This document shows positions 1-14,213 of a stretch of 64,000 bases of DNA, one piece after another. Every line of letters starts with the position of its first letter. Positions within the stretch are counted from its first letter, which is position 1. Origin of the DNA: Pelargonium tetragonum. Taxonomy: Eukaryota > Streptophyta > Magnoliopsida > Geraniales > Geraniaceae. The stretch is taken from the NCBI GenBank assembly GCA_036897445.1, contig JAYMTL010000091.1, positions 1 to 64,000 of the forward strand, given 5' to 3'. Made by a program: the position numbers and the translations under genes. Under the pieces are notes generated by a model. The model was not told the origin of the DNA. It saw only the letters and a program-made list of their open reading frames with translations, and did not search any database.

Positions 1-3000
1 TTAAGCCCGACTCGAACCCATGATACAAAACAAATTTGTATGCTGATTTAATAAAGAAAAAACTTTCGATCTATTAGGCATTCCTATGTGTAGAGAAGTT
101 TGTCCAGTATTGCTAAATTGCTAAAAGCCTTTCTTTTTGTTCTATATAAGTAATTTCTGGAGAATTGTTTTCCTAATAAGATCCGAGATCTTCCGAATAA
201 GGCCTTTAAAAAGTAACCTTACTTGGAGTATTTTGCGCTTCTTTATAACCAGAACTTGCCCTGCAGCACTCTATCTATTAGCAGAACCCTGGTGAATCCA
301 GAGCTAAGAATTCCATATTGAATTGCTTTTTCTCTATCCCTTACCCTTATCTAGAGCTGCCACTGTGAGATCTTACATCTCCCTTTCCAAAATGAAAATT
401 TCTTATCGCTGCTGTGTACGCTTAGGTATCTAACTTAATATTGGAAAATATTCTAGATTTGCTTACTTGTTTCAGGAGATTCCGAATTTAATAACACGAG
501 GTCAAAAAGGACCTCAAGATAAAAGCGTCTTCCGAAATTGGCATTTTACCCACGCGAAAGGGAAATTGAAGTGTAGCGTGACTCAGTTTTTTATTACTGA
601 AACCCTCTTTTTTGGTAGTTCATGTTCTATCTATATAGGTTTTTAAAATACTACTTAAAGACATAAAGCTATCGTACAGCAAAGGCCTAAAAGTACAAGT
701 TCCTGTATATTTGCCCCCGATCTTGTTTACGTGATGCTTTTAAATAGAATTTCAGTTCAAAGGGAAAGGAATGCTTTCGCATTTTAGCTCTATTTTATTC
801 AGGATACTCCTATGCGTTTGATCTTTCCAAAGGAACAAACCCTGCCGATGGGGCAACCTCTCTAATAGTTTACCCCTTTAATTAGATTTTAACAGGAACT
901 CCTACTTAATATACACTTCCTATTTGAAAGTCTCAATTTTTTAAGAATTGTTTTTGCGTCGGGGATTCCTAAAGGACAATTTGCACTTATAAGTTCCTAG
1001 AATTGGTATAACCGGAGACACTTTTCTCACAATTCATATCTAAATAATCTTTAATTATTTGGTAGAGGTTAAAGTTCCCTAGGTTTAGTGGGTCCCTTGT
1101 ATCTTTCTTTATTATCTTGTTGTACTTCTGACTCTTCTTAATTTAATAGGAGTCTTCCTAGCGGTATTAGCTGTATTCCTTGTCTTATTGTAGCTTATAA
1201 TATTAGTAAGGAGTTGAAACCCTCTAAAAAAAATCCTAAAAAGTGGGAAAGCCCTAATAAAGGGAAATAAAGCGAGTTTCTTTTAGGAGTAGAAAACCCC
1301 GCGTAACTTAGAACTTAATGTGTAAGGAATCTGAGGAGGCTCCTAAAGAAGTACAAGGAAAAGGGTGTGTTTAGGTTTACTAGATTGACGTAAAAACATT
1401 AGACTTTACCAAGTTCTTACTTCTAAAACTTAGGCGAAGCAGACAAGATTTTATCAAATGCGTGAATTGGAGGGCTCCTAGTACGTTCTTTTTGGCTCCT
1501 GGACGCGGTAGCTAAAGTGAGGAAGGCAAACTTTAATAAAGATCCTACAACGTAACCTCAAATGTCTTACTCGGGATTCTGAATTCTTTTTAACAAGGAC
1601 ATAATCTAATTTTGAGGTAATACAGATTACCCGTGTGAAAATTTTCTTCAACGTCTAGTCAAGTCCTATGAACAAAATCTTTCACTTTGAGGTTTAAACA
1701 ACGGGTGCTGAAGGTTTCAAAACTTGCAAACTTTAGTAAGACTATTTACTTCAGAAGCGGGGACTTTTTCGTGTAAAAGCGGAGAAGATAAGCATTTGAA
1801 TCAAAATATGGATTAAAAAGACAGAGTTGTCAAGACACCCCTAATTTACCTTTACCCCAAGCTTAAATCCCCTAAAGATTCTCTTAGCCAGCTATCTTTA
1901 AAACTTTAATAGATAAAAAAACTCTTAACTAAATTTATATACAATACACACATTTTCCTAGTCGCTTCGTCAACTTTGGAAAAGCTGGGCTCAATCCTTG
2001 CAAGCAATATACTTTAAAGGGATCCCTCCTTATCTTGATCAAAATGCTGTCTGGACAAACCTGAAAGCAGAAATTCTAATAGGGATCTATCTAAAGATCA
2101 TGTAAGATTTTATCTCCGGTCCCTGAGGTTGTAAAATTCACAACAAGTTTAGTGGTTTTTTTAATTGAGAGAATACCAAGCCCTCACCTTTCATATCTAG
2201 GTATATTCCTTTGTAGCTCAGTGTACTTTTGGCAGGGACTTCATTGGTATATTATATAGAGGCCTCTTAAGGCTAGCCGGTTTCATAATAAAAAGGAGGG
2301 GTAAAAAGAATAAAACATGTAGGAAATAGAATGCAAAGATCTTTCAAAAAAGAAGCAAAAACCTGGCCTAAAGAGTTAAGGTTAAAGTCAAAAAGGCACC
2401 TCAAATCTAAAGTATAGCAGTTTCCGCTTCAATCAGTAAGACAGTAGAATAGAAAGCTAAAGTAGGGAGAATCTTAATCCGACCGAATAAGTCTTATTTC
2501 TCCAATTTTATAGTTTTGAATTCAAAACTTTCAAGAAATGCTGTAGGAGTTTTATACACAATTTTTTTGTACTTTTTATCCCAATTAATTAAATAATATA
2601 TATATAGATAGAATTTCATATATGTAATATTGGGGAAAGAAAAGCCCAATCAGCGTAACTTCTTTCAGTCTCCTGGATTCTAGTTAGATTCCTCATAAGC
2701 AGTTTAGAATCTTTCCGCACGTGATAGGGATCACTAAGTTGCTATATTTCCTTTTATCCTTCTTTTTTCATTCTTTAGTAGCTCTATTTATCTTTAAATC
2801 TCTATCAAACTTTTTCTTTGTGCAAATTTATTCCCCTGCTTGTGGGGTATCTCAAACTACGTCATCCTGAGGACCACTTACAATTCATGAGTCATACCTT
2901 CTTCAAATCCTGTAAAAAAAAAAAAGCATTCTACTTGTTAGGGGTATATAACAAATTAACCAAACTAACTAGTTGTATAACATTTTTCTTTTTATCTTAT

Positions 3001-6000
3001 TACTATCTTCCGGGAATCAGTGGGATACCTTCTTTCTTTAAGCTTTAAAGACTTTGAAAGTGCCTGGCCTAAAGAATGAAAAATAATAATATTATAAAGA
3101 ATTCGATTAATATTATGTCTAATGTCACATGTTGTTAGAGCTAAGCCTGACCCGGAGTCTATATTAAACTCAGCAAATTTATATAATATTGTTGAAATTC
3201 CTTGACAAGGACAAAAAAGAGGTAAAAAAAGGTAACCGAAGTTACAGGGGAAACTAAGGTACAGAGTCTAACTCTTATGAAACCCAGTTTTAGGTCTTAA
3301 GAAAGAAGCTATGCAAGCTATGAATAAGATTGTGAAAGCAAGCGTAAGTCAAAAAGGGCCAAAACCCTAGATTCCTAGCCATAGGCATGTGTTTACTATG
3401 CTTATAAGCGTCCTTTTGAGCTGGGGTCTTGGAGGTTTTGTACAGAAACATTAATCAGTGCAGCTTATGCCTAGTAAGGAGTTTTTAAACCAGCATTAAT
3501 ATTTACTTATTAGTTTACTCTTAAACTTCTAGAAAAAGTACCCGGCAAAGCGCTATCTAAACTGAGTATTCCGTAACAGATTTATAGAAAAAGCTTTTAT
3601 TTTATACCCGGGTTTGATCTTGTACTAAAGCTAAAAAGAAATATCTGAAGCATGTGTATAGAATCATCCCTTTTTAGTTATTTAAGGAGCCCTTTCAGTA
3701 GCCAGAGGAGAGCAAAAAGTCTATGAAAATCGCATTGAGAAAACGTAGAAATGGGGTTGCCTCAGCGCGTTATAACACATGAAAAGAGCATCCTATGGGT
3801 TTTCTCTTTATACTTTATTAGAAGCTTCATGACAAGTATCTATCTGTTTAACAGGATACGGACCCCTTTTTGTCAATAAATGTGTTGGAGATTGAGAGCC
3901 CTCGTTTAACACAAAAAAGGGACTTTCTTTTTGTATACTATGAGGAGAGGAATGGCTAACAAGAGTATAGATTACTAAAGTCAAATTACTTTAATAAAGT
4001 ACTAGAATATACTAGTGAGCCACTTTACCCGACAAGGTATTCCATATTAGAGGGGTTTCCCAAGTTCGAGGAGTTTGTCATTTATAGTATAAAGGAAACC
4101 CTTTTAGAGTTACGCAATGTTATATCCTTCCTAAAGCCTCTATTTCAACTTAGTAATCTTAACTAGTGGGACTCCCCTTATAAAAAAAGTTTTTCATATT
4201 CTAGATGGGCATCTTTTCGCTCAAACACATAGACATAGGGGAGACTGCTCTAAGCTCAATCCCTTGTGACTTTACCTGTAATGGATTCAATAGGGTTCTT
4301 TATTTACATCATGGGTAAGATTTTTTCCTTATAATACCCACAAATCTAAGGAGCTTACCCCTTGCAAATGCTAAAATCAAATCCTAAAGAAAACTTGATT
4401 AAACTAAACAGCAAGCAGTAAACTTTCTATTTGATATAGAGTTCTCTCGTATCTTTCCAAAGTGGGCCTTATTCTAGCAACATTCTTGAGCTCCCAAAGA
4501 GATAACATTTTCAGAGAGATGAGTGAATGTCTTTACAAAAAGAGTTTTGTCCAACTTCTTTTCTTAACTTAATGAGGCCTGTTACTTCAAAATTTTATAG
4601 AGTCTCATAATTAAAGAAGCAAGATTGAAACTCTTAATATAGCAAGGCGCCGTATTTTAGAAACTAAAGGTCAAAGAGAAATCTGGTAAAAGCTTAATTC
4701 TTTGAAGGTAACAAGTTAAGGGTCCTTAAATGAAATTAGTTGTATAACTTTTATCTTGGTAGAGCGCAGAAAAACTAATATGCAAGTGCGTAGGCTAAAG
4801 AAAAGAAAAAAGAAGATTACCCTTTAATCTTTGTTTTAACTGAGTATAAAATTGGTGCTATATTCCTATTTTCTACGGGATACCCTTAGCCCCTAGATTT
4901 GTATCGACCTCCCAAAAGCAAATAGAGAGTAGCTCCCCTCTTCATGCATCATGTGTTTAATAACCTGGGATACTCAGAGAGTTTAAAAGCTCCTTATATG
5001 TCTTTGAAAAGGCTATGTTCCTGTTAAATAATATAGAGATCCCAGTATTTTAGTTAATAATTAGAATCTGTAATAAAGCGCCATCTACTGAAAATTTTAT
5101 AAAGTAAACTAAGTCCGCTTTTAGAATCTCCAAAAGTCAAAAACCTATTACACAAGAGTTTCCTTGCGCTATAACGGCACCTTACCTCAGTATAAGTTAT
5201 GTAATCTCTCCAATTTCTTTCATTTTTTAATCTTCTAGTAGCACAGCAGTTTTTCTTAAAAATCTATGACATATCATAACTAACTTAGCTACTCCGTATA
5301 TGAATTGCTATTCAGTCCAGCAAGAGGATTCTTGTATATAAAACAAGGCCCTTACTCTTTGGGGTAACCATATAATTTATACTTGAACTAACCCCGAATT
5401 TCTAAAGCGAGGCAGCTCTGCTTGGGGCTAAGGCCCTTCTTATAAAGCCGCTATAGGACGAGGTACGGGTTCGATAAACCCGGGATTCTTGTAGGAATAC
5501 ACTTCTATTACTGGGGAGGTTGACCCTTATAAATTAGCAAAGTGTTTCTATATTGAAATTGAATCCATAGCTTTGTACCAAACGGGATATCTAGGCCTCC
5601 TTAAGTGTCAGATGAGCATATGAAAGTTATAAGGGGGGCCTTGAAACGCAAGTGAAATCTTTCCGGTTTATTATTAACCCAGCGCGAACTAATTTTCAAG
5701 AAAAAGTCCTCTTTAACACGGGGCTTTTATACCAGGGCATACTAAAAAACCCTCTGAACTCATAAACCTTAAATTACTAGATACTATAACTGTATCCCGG
5801 TGCTCTTTTTTTCTAAGATGCCTACTAATTAACAGCTTGATTTTCTCCCTTAGTACGAGTATAAATTAAAGTATACCCCTAAACTAAAACCCAAGCGAAT
5901 ACGCATAGCCCCTATTTTAGTATTCATAAGTAGGGAATGCTCCTTCTATAATTTGTAATTTAGGAGTTCTCCTCCCGCCCCGGGCCCGTAGCATGGAGAT

Positions 6001-6560
6001 ACTGTCCCGTTAAATTTTGAAGGCTTGTATACTATAACATAAGTTAGCATAACCTCTTGTCTATTAGAAATAGAGCTTTCAAGATTGCTGCTTAATGTTT
6101 GGGTTTTTAGAAAGTCGTTCTTAGTAAAAGAAGACTGAAGGATTTCCTCTACCGGAAACTTTTCAATATCCCTTTGTCTTGGTTCTGCATATTCGTCAAC
6201 TCTTAATCCGCTGCTCCACCCTTTACTGCACTCTCAAGAAGTCCCCTATACGGATTCTCCTAAAACCAAGTGGTTTTATATCTGCTACTAGAATTTTTAT
6301 CCTTGTTCAAAGGTCTCTCACTAGAAAGGGAATTTTTTAAGTGCTTAATTTATAAAGGTTACAACGTAGCAAATTCTACTTTCTGTAAAAGGAAATCTAC
6401 ATGAAAAAGATCCTACAGGTTACTACAACACGTTATAGGTCGTGAAAAAGGCCTTAGAAATCCCCTTTTAATTCTATATGAATCTGTTTTCCGCTTGCCT
6501 ACTATAAAAACTTCCGGGTTACATATCTTTCCATTTCACTGCGCAGTTCTAAAGGAAGCT

Positions 6561-6580
6561 CCAGTATTTTCCAGTATTTT
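6561..6580 (+). repeat. Two-copy tandem repeat of a 10-mer
   Basis: CCAGTATTTT occurs twice back to back with no mismatch. It is a simple local duplication with no gene around it, and probably reflects replication slippage. Confidence 0.8.
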
Positions 6581-8605
6581 ATCGTCATAAATCGGCCTCT
6601 AATAATCCCTAGTACTAAAGGGTAGCTTCTAAGTAACGGTTATTGGCGTCTGGAATTTCTCAAGTTTACTTATTATGTATGCTCCGTTGATTTATTAGTA
6701 ACATTAAACAATCTTTATGTAATCACTATTTAAATCTAACACTCGTTTTTTGTTTTAGGCTAACAAATCGATAATTACCTCCTTCACGCTCCTTTTTTTC
6801 ATATTCTGCGCCTTGTCATCAAGTGAAAATTTTTATTTAGGCCTGTCATATTCTAAGATGTTTCCAGGCTAAAAAATCTTATGTTTTATTATAAGTATTA
6901 AAATAGGAAAAGCTGCTTGGAGAAGAAAAAAGTAAGAAATTTAGGGGATACACAAAAGCTCGAGTCCTGTTGGTATTTAGGCGGTGAATCAAAAAAACAC
7001 AAAACAATCATTTGTAAAAGGAGACTCGTCTGCAGGGTCTTTCTGGATCAAAAAACGAAAACTTATTTCACACTGAAAACAATAAGGAAAATAGATTAAA
7101 GTCCTGCTTATAATCTTAGAGTTCCCGTCTTATCTTAAGGGTTTTTAGCTATACCTAAGGCTATCTTTCGATCTTGTCAAGCTCTCATTATACTAGATGA
7201 CTCCTTATATTATACCTTCTTATACCTTATAGAGGCAGTTCTCGTAGTCCTCAATCTTAAGTATTAAAAAAAGCCTCTCCAATCTATATAATAGGTTTGA
7301 AATCTCTTTTGTATAAGATCAGTAAACCTTTCTGAAAGGTAAGACTCTTTTCAACCGAGACATACTAAAATTTACAAAAATGCACCAGTTTTTGAAAAAC
7401 TCTTGAGATATTGTAAGTCAGCAGATGGTTAATGCTTTTCATATATTTTAATAATTCATAAATGGAAGTCATCCGTTCCTTAATATTGTTCTCTTTCTAC
7501 TCCCAACCCCCCACCGACTAGCTTCAGAATATGCGTTTCGGGGGATATATGGCACTACTAGATAACTAAGCTTAAATGTAATGTATGGAATTCTACTCAG
7601 TAACTCAAAAAGTTGGTATTTTTAATGATATTCTCAGATAATGAAAAGAATACTTTAACTTCAAAAAATGGGTTCTCACTTTGCTCCAGCTAAACTTTTC
7701 TCTTTGTTTATTTAGGTATATAGTTTTAACTATAAAGGGGTTCTTTAAAACTTTTATCATAAAGGGAGAACCCTTTTTGTCAAAGAGAGTTTCTGATAAA
7801 CTCGAGGCAAGGTAACAAAGCAGACTTTATTGTTTCTCAGTATTCTTAAAAAGTTGTACTTTTAGTAAAAAGCACCTGGTAAGGGTCCTTGCCAGATCAA
7901 TTGCGTTAATATTTTGACTTACGTACCGAGCCCCTTTGTCTCCGATTCCCCGAATTCATGTTTGTAATTCTATAATTATATTCCAGAATTTGGAAAAGAT
8001 TCTAATAGAGCTATACTTAGGCCAGAGTCTTAGAAATGCAATAAAAGACCTCAAGTCACTAATACTAGTATGAATTTTTATTGTTAAGAAAGGGGCAGTC
8101 CAAGCTATCTTGCGTGCGGGTCTACCACGGGTTTCAATTTAATAAAGAGGCATAGCAAACTCTTAAAATTTTCCCAAAGCTAGTAGATTGATACTATAAT
8201 ACCCCCTTTTGAACTAAGGAAATCCCTTTCACGTGTCAAGGTAAATGGAGCCAACTTGATTCTATCCCGCGGATCTGAATAAGTGAATAAAAGCTAGTCT
8301 TATGGAGTAAGGTACATACCAAGGCTTTACTTGTCATAAGCAAGATAGCTAGCATCCTGAATATGAAGGAGTTTCTCACTAATATGGGATCTTACCTCTA
8401 AAGAGTGCTAGATTATCCAAGGTGACTCCTCCGTAGTCGCTTCGTTCTTTCCGTCTTTTACCAACCCCTGACTAAGGTGTAATTTCGTTAAATAAGATTG
8501 ATTCCTACTACTTTAGTTAGAGTGTCTCTTGATGATATTTTTAGATAGAAAAGAATTTTTCAGTGATCCTAGTTTCAAAGTGAATACTTTATTGATAGGT
8601 TTGAT

Positions 8606-8677
8606 CGCGGGGTAGAGTAGATGGTAAACCTCGTTAGACTTATTAGCTCAAAACAAAGGTTCAAGTCCACAATACAT
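8606..8677 (+). pseudogene. Initiator tRNA(Met)-like relic
   Basis: The 5' half matches the bacterial/organellar initiator tRNA pattern. A CGCGGGG acceptor strand lies at 8606-8612, then TA, then a D-arm with stem GAG (8615-8617)/CTC (8630-8632) and a GG-T-A loop. A seven-base anticodon loop CTTATTA follows at 8639-8645, where the usual loop is CTCATAA, so the anticodon reads TAT instead of CAT. A T-loop string GGTTCAAGTCC sits at 8658-8668 with correct spacing. The anticodon stem has two mismatches, the T-stem holds only its GG/CC pairs, and the 3' acceptor strand does not pair with the 5' strand. I read it as a decayed copy of an initiator tRNA gene. A working tRNA repaired by RNA editing is possible but less likely. 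Confidence 0.5.
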
Positions 8678-11600
8678 TTACTAAAAGCTTTTCTTATTCT
8701 TTGACTTCCTACTTCCTATTTGCTTGAGTTGGATTCTCTTTCATGGACTTACTTGTTTTTTATTCTTCTTGTTTTGTACTCTTCTTTTGTTGTTGCTTTC
8801 ATAGACTCGGAAGCTATACCCTTCAGAGTCTTTGGATTTGTACTACTCTTTATGGATGTCTTACTCCTCTGTAGCTGAGTCTTGCTAGCCTTACCAATGC
8901 CCTAGCAAAAATCTTATTAGAACTCTCATGGGATATAACTTTTTTATGAGTCTTGATGATGTGCTATACCTGTCTCGTACCCTTGTCCTATAACCACCAA
9001 GGTCTTGCTTCTTTGTAAAAACGGATAGGATTCCCTCTTTATTGTACTTTAAACTAGCTGTCACTAGAAAACCTTTATGAATATGAATCCCTTGACTTGT
9101 TTAGAACCGAAGTCTATTTAGATCCTATATGCCTACTAACCAAGACTTTAAGATTCTCAGGAAGCTGACCGTTAATGGAATTCTGACTTTTAACTAGCAA
9201 CAAATCCTCACAAAAAACCTGATTGGAAACTTGAAACAGGCAAACTCCCTTCTTTAGCCTCTTAAACGGAAAAAAACTCCATTTACATTAAAAAGGAATT
9301 TATTTAATACTACAGAAATAAGGAATTGCCTCACTTAAACAAATTGTTGGAGTTTCCGGAGATTTGTTAGTGAGTGCTTTTTATGGGTTTATAGAATTTC
9401 ATATTTGTTATACCTTTTATATTGCTCAATTCAGGATAAGACTAATAACTAAGCAAAGCGAGTTGGTAATAGAAGTGGGGGGAAAAAGAACCCAATTTCT
9501 CGAACTACTCCAAAAAGGCTGTATGTGATATAGCAGTACTCAATACAATTTCTAGATACTGGTATTTTTGACTTTATAAAGGGGGAGTCCCTTTGTAGGG
9601 TTTTTTCTTTTTACTTAACAAATGTAATAGCATTTAATCCTTTGAGTTAATCAATTAGGAGAAAGGTGGGGTAATCGGTTCTAGTAGGACATCGGATAGC
9701 CTAACATTTTGTAAAGTTGTAACTAAAAGCGAAAATTCTAAATTTAGGAAACCCTTGTAGATTTCTCACTCTCTTCAAGACAAGGCCAAGCGTAGATGTG
9801 TTTAGTCTATATGGAAATGACTCCTTTTTGGAGTATAGACATACGCAGGTAAGGACTTCTCGTTGTCATTTTTTTTTAGATCGTTTTGATACAATTTCCG
9901 TGCTTCATTCAACAAGGTTTTAAGATCTTAATGGGCACCCTATGAACAGTCGCCACTCAAACTATGTTAACTAAACATTGAGAAGGCGTTAAAATGAAAT
10001 TAATTGGGGGCGGTTTTGTATTTGATACAATATTCTATTAGTCAGTTTTACCCTTTTTGGTAAGGTTTTGCGCGCTTTAGATAAAAAAATGTACTTTTAG
10101 CGGAATCACATCCATTAATTATTAAGTGGAATACTTGTTTTAGCTATAATTGGCCTTTGATTAAATCTAGAAAAATTTTTTTGGAATATGATGGCCTATA
10201 ATAGTCCTGTATTCGAAGTAGCATACATAGGCGAAACTCCCAGTTAGCATTACCTTTTCTGCACAAGGTATACTGGGGTCAAATATAATAAATATAAGAA
10301 ACGGGTTTTAATTAATAAGGATCCTCAACTACCGACTAAAAGGAAAACTAGTGTATGGATGGAGACCTTGTGTGTCAACCTAACTTAACTGGTCTAAGTC
10401 TTTATAAAGAATTGGGCCTGTCTAAACAAAGAAGATATACAAAATATATAACCCCGGTCATAAGAGAGTACCCACTGCTGGATTTCAGGCTCTACAAATA
10501 CTATACACGAGAGCAAGTAGAATTACCTATATTATGTTCTTTGTTTTGTGGGTTCTTGTCCTTGCTTTAGTTTTTGCATTGAATAAGCCAAATTTGAAAC
10601 AAATTAAGCATAAACCATAGACCGCGTAACAGCTAAAAATTACCCCACCTCGCTATTCCCTAAAACAATTTTACAAAAAATTACTGGCGAGGAAAGACTA
10701 TTAAGAAAAATCCCTTTGTGTACCTTTCCCCAGAACTTTAGATATTCTTAATAAGTAGAATTTAAAACGTATAATAAGGACTTTTCAACAAGAATTTCGT
10801 AGGTCCAAATCCCGCCGTTACAAAATGAGTCTATGGTTAAGGGCCTATAAAAACTTAAAGAATACAGAAGCAAATTACTGGGAATATAAAGGGAAACTCT
10901 ATGTTGTAAAAGTTCAAATCGCAGTTACCGCGTGGGTGGGCTGCTAACTCTTCAAATAATGAGTGCAAAGGTCCTGTGAAGTATAGTACGGAGGTACATA
11001 ATAATAATTAAGCAAATTCTTTAGATATCAGCTTAGACTTGACTTTTTTCTATATTTCGAGATTTCGGAAACTGCCGCTTTGGGGGTGCTCAACGAATAG
11101 TAATAAGGCAAATAAAGAACCCTTCATTGTAATACGAGCAGACTCCTGTGCATCATAAGTTAAGTATAAGGATTCTGAGAAATTCATATCATAATTATTC
11201 CTAACTTTAATTATTGATAACTTAAGAAAGCTACACCTAAACCTTTTTTTACACAATAAGATTGTACTCTTCATAAAGTGTCTAATTTATGTTATATCTG
11301 TTTCTGTTAAAGAGATAACCCAAGTAAGTAGAAAAACCTTTATTTTCCTATTTCGAAAAGCTCTCTAGCAGTGCCTGTAAATGTTAAAAAACTCATATTA
11401 ACTACAACTGTAGCAGGAGTCCACTTCCCTATAACCAAGTGATTGAGAGACTAGGACTTTGATACCTCGTAAAGGCACAACTTCGTGAATATAATTCAGA
11501 AAACTTTGTAGGTTTAATAAAAAAAATACACAAGCTCCCAATGCCTACTTCTAAAAAGTATATGAAATCCTACGGAATTTGTACAAACGTAGAATCCAAT

Positions 11601-14174
11601 CCAGGACCTTAGCTCGCGTTATAGCCCAAATCATAGGGGCTTACAAAGATTTTTTTAATAAACGAGTGCCCTTTGACTTATTGTAGTAGAATTAATCTGT
11701 CTTCGAAGAAAAATAGAAACTGCTTATTATATGATCCTTTTTAGCTGCAAGCTACACTTATACTTTAGACTGGAATCAGAAGTGTCCTACTTATTACTTA
11801 AACTTGAGGAATAGCTACTACTCCAATAATATAGAATCCTAAATTAGTTTTTGCTTTAGAGGGAAATCCTGGTATTCCTTGACACCCCCATTTGCAACAC
11901 TCCCCTCCGCTTAGTCATAAGTATACACACAACTTAGGGTGTTTCTGCAGGATCTAGCCTGAATTTCTTGAAATTTGCCTTTTGTTATAAGTGTGTTATA
12001 AGTAACGTTAATTATTGAGATATTACTACGTAGGAGAACTCATATACAACAAATTTCACTTTAATGCCTACTTTACCCTCCTTTTTAACTAGCTACCCTT
12101 ACGGGATATCCTATAAAACTTCGATCTTACTCTCTCCAATTGGGGTTTCTCCGCGATCTACTTGTATCCCTTTGTGGTTAGAACCAAGATTTCAAGGAAA
12201 TTGTACCCAGGAAAAGACCTGGCTCTTGTCATACTAAAATTTTGAATGAGCGATAAAAAAAGGGGTTGCACTATACAGTACTAAATTTGATACTATGTTA
12301 TTAAATTCTTCTTAACCCAGTAAGATCCTGTAGAACCCGTTTTGCAAATGAGAATATTCTTAATACTATATTCAGTAGCTGAGGATAGCAAAAAAAGCAG
12401 GGAAACGGATTCCGCTAGACTAGACAATAAGGCATTGGATGTACAAGTATTTCCGAGGATATTTTACTAGATACTAGACAAAAACGCGTCGATTTTCTCC
12501 TTTTTTTTTTTCATTTTGCTTCTTCCGCCCTGTTGCTACAAGCTTTCAATTAAATATAACAGTCTACCCCCTTTTCAAATTCAAAAGAGTTTAAAAGCAA
12601 TTGCCGTCTTACTACTAGATGTTCATGTCGGTATAGTACAAGATCAGGATTTTAGGGCACTATTCTAGAATTGTACTTAAAGGAAAACTAGAAACTGAAG
12701 TAGCGCAAGGTGCCCGCCTATAGGGGTTTTTCAGTCAGTTTCAATCTAAGGTACAGTGGAAGTTTTTTCATATTCTCCTCTATTGCGTCAACTAGGGATC
12801 CCGATACTGAAAAATAATGATGTATCTCCGCTACTGAACAAAGCTAACTCTCTTATAGATCAAGTAGATAAAAGCTAATTGGTTACTAGACTTGTTAATT
12901 GCATTACCTCTTTCAAGAAGTCAATTTCGCTAGTGATGAAAATGACTTGGAATAACACTTTGATCTTGTAAAACCTATTTTAAGCCGGATAACCCCAATA
13001 TCCTTTAAATAGAGATTCCGGGGTGTACTAGGTTAACTTTCCAACAAAAAGAATCTATCACAAGAACTCAAAACTAATAGGGGTTTCTTAACTTGGACTA
13101 AAGTCTATACTTCACTTCCCGAAAAAAATCATATATAAGAAAATCTTAGAAGCCCCGATTACTGAAATAAGGAAAGAACCCCTTTTACAATTCTTGCATA
13201 TATTCTATTAAATAAAATAAAAAATTTCCTTTAGTAAGCCTTAACCCGTGCCTTGCCCAACGTCACATAGCAGTTTAGACTATTCCGTAGATGTCTATAT
13301 AAGCCTTTTCCAATTTCGACTATGGTAAACCTTCAGCTTTTAAGGTAAGGGGAACTTAAGACTATTTTCCTTTTTGAAGGGGGTTTTTTTAAGGATTCTT
13401 ATCTCCTTTGGCTATCTTTATTGTAGCTGTCTTCCCTGTAGCTAGGAATTCATCAACCTTATAGATAGTTTACTTGTTCGGATTAGGCGTTATAAATCCT
13501 ACCGATATGGGCAAGACAACTCCTACAAATCAAATACAGGGTGACTGAAAAAGCCTCCTAATTCTAGCTAAGCCGACCCCCTTTAAAAAGTCCTAAGGAA
13601 CAAACCTTGTTTCATTTATTCCCTTTTATGGCACCAACAAGGGGTACTTCCTAATTGACTTTCCCATATCCTTTTAGTAGACTGCCCTACTTAGGGAATT
13701 CTTTTATTATAGCTAGAAGATCTTGTACTTATAACTAAAGTAGAGATGTATTGGTTAATTAAATGAATAAAGTCTGATTGTAAGAGTTATGAAATAGATA
13801 AGTATAGGAATAGTTACAGTAGTAGAAGGGATATTCCCCCAGTCTACTGATACGGGAGGATGGATCCTTAGTAAGTTGCGGGTTTCCTTATGGATTTCTA
13901 AAGAAATCTTTCTTCTTTTTTAAGTTTAAGATGAAAAAGTTGATACTGGTACATAGTCTAGTCTAGGCAAGAAGGTTCTTTTTGCTTTGAGGAAAGTGAT
14001 ATCTCCTAAGATAGATAGCAGATATCCAGACTTATAAGAATCTAGCTATCAAGTAAGAGAGTGATACAGAGTTTGGCTAAAAAGACTTGGATAGGTATTC
14101 AGAGTATGAAACAAGGTAAGCCTTCGTGGCTATAAGGTATGAATCGACTATCTAGTATACTTCCTACAAAACTC

Positions 14175-14213
14175 TTCTTCGCAAAGCTACAGTCGGGAAG
14201 AATAACTAGAATA
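14175..14213 (+). repeat. Module F, copy 1
   Basis: A string around CTTCGC-A-GCTACAGTC-GG-AGAAT matches 38349-38375 in the same orientation with only a few substitutions. The copies are about 24 kb apart. The match is short, so it is a weak link on its own, but the second copy also lies in a patch of island-like texture. Confidence 0.45.

Larger units (their letters stand above)
1..13389. other. AT-rich region without recognisable genes
   Basis: No frame here has the length, composition or motifs of a recognised protein; the longest ATG-started frames are 60-76 codons. The texture is A/T-rich sequence broken by short G-run/C-run cores, for example around 7735-7775 and 9573-9600. A pyrimidine-rich stretch runs from about 8687 to 8890. 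The one gene-like object is the tRNA relic near 8606. The first bases carry a GGTTCGAGTC-like string on the minus strand (about 9-19), but no tRNA fold could be built around it. I see nothing else to annotate. Confidence 0.6.

Noticed and set aside
1-30. GGTTCGAGTC-like string on the minus strand at the window start, possible tRNA 3' half
   Set aside because: The T-stem does not pair, and the bases that would form the anticodon arm show no stem.
5466-5482. CGGGTT/AACCCG hairpin with a TTCGA string, tRNA T-arm-like
   Set aside because: The upstream sequence does not fold into D and anticodon arms, and no acceptor stem is present.
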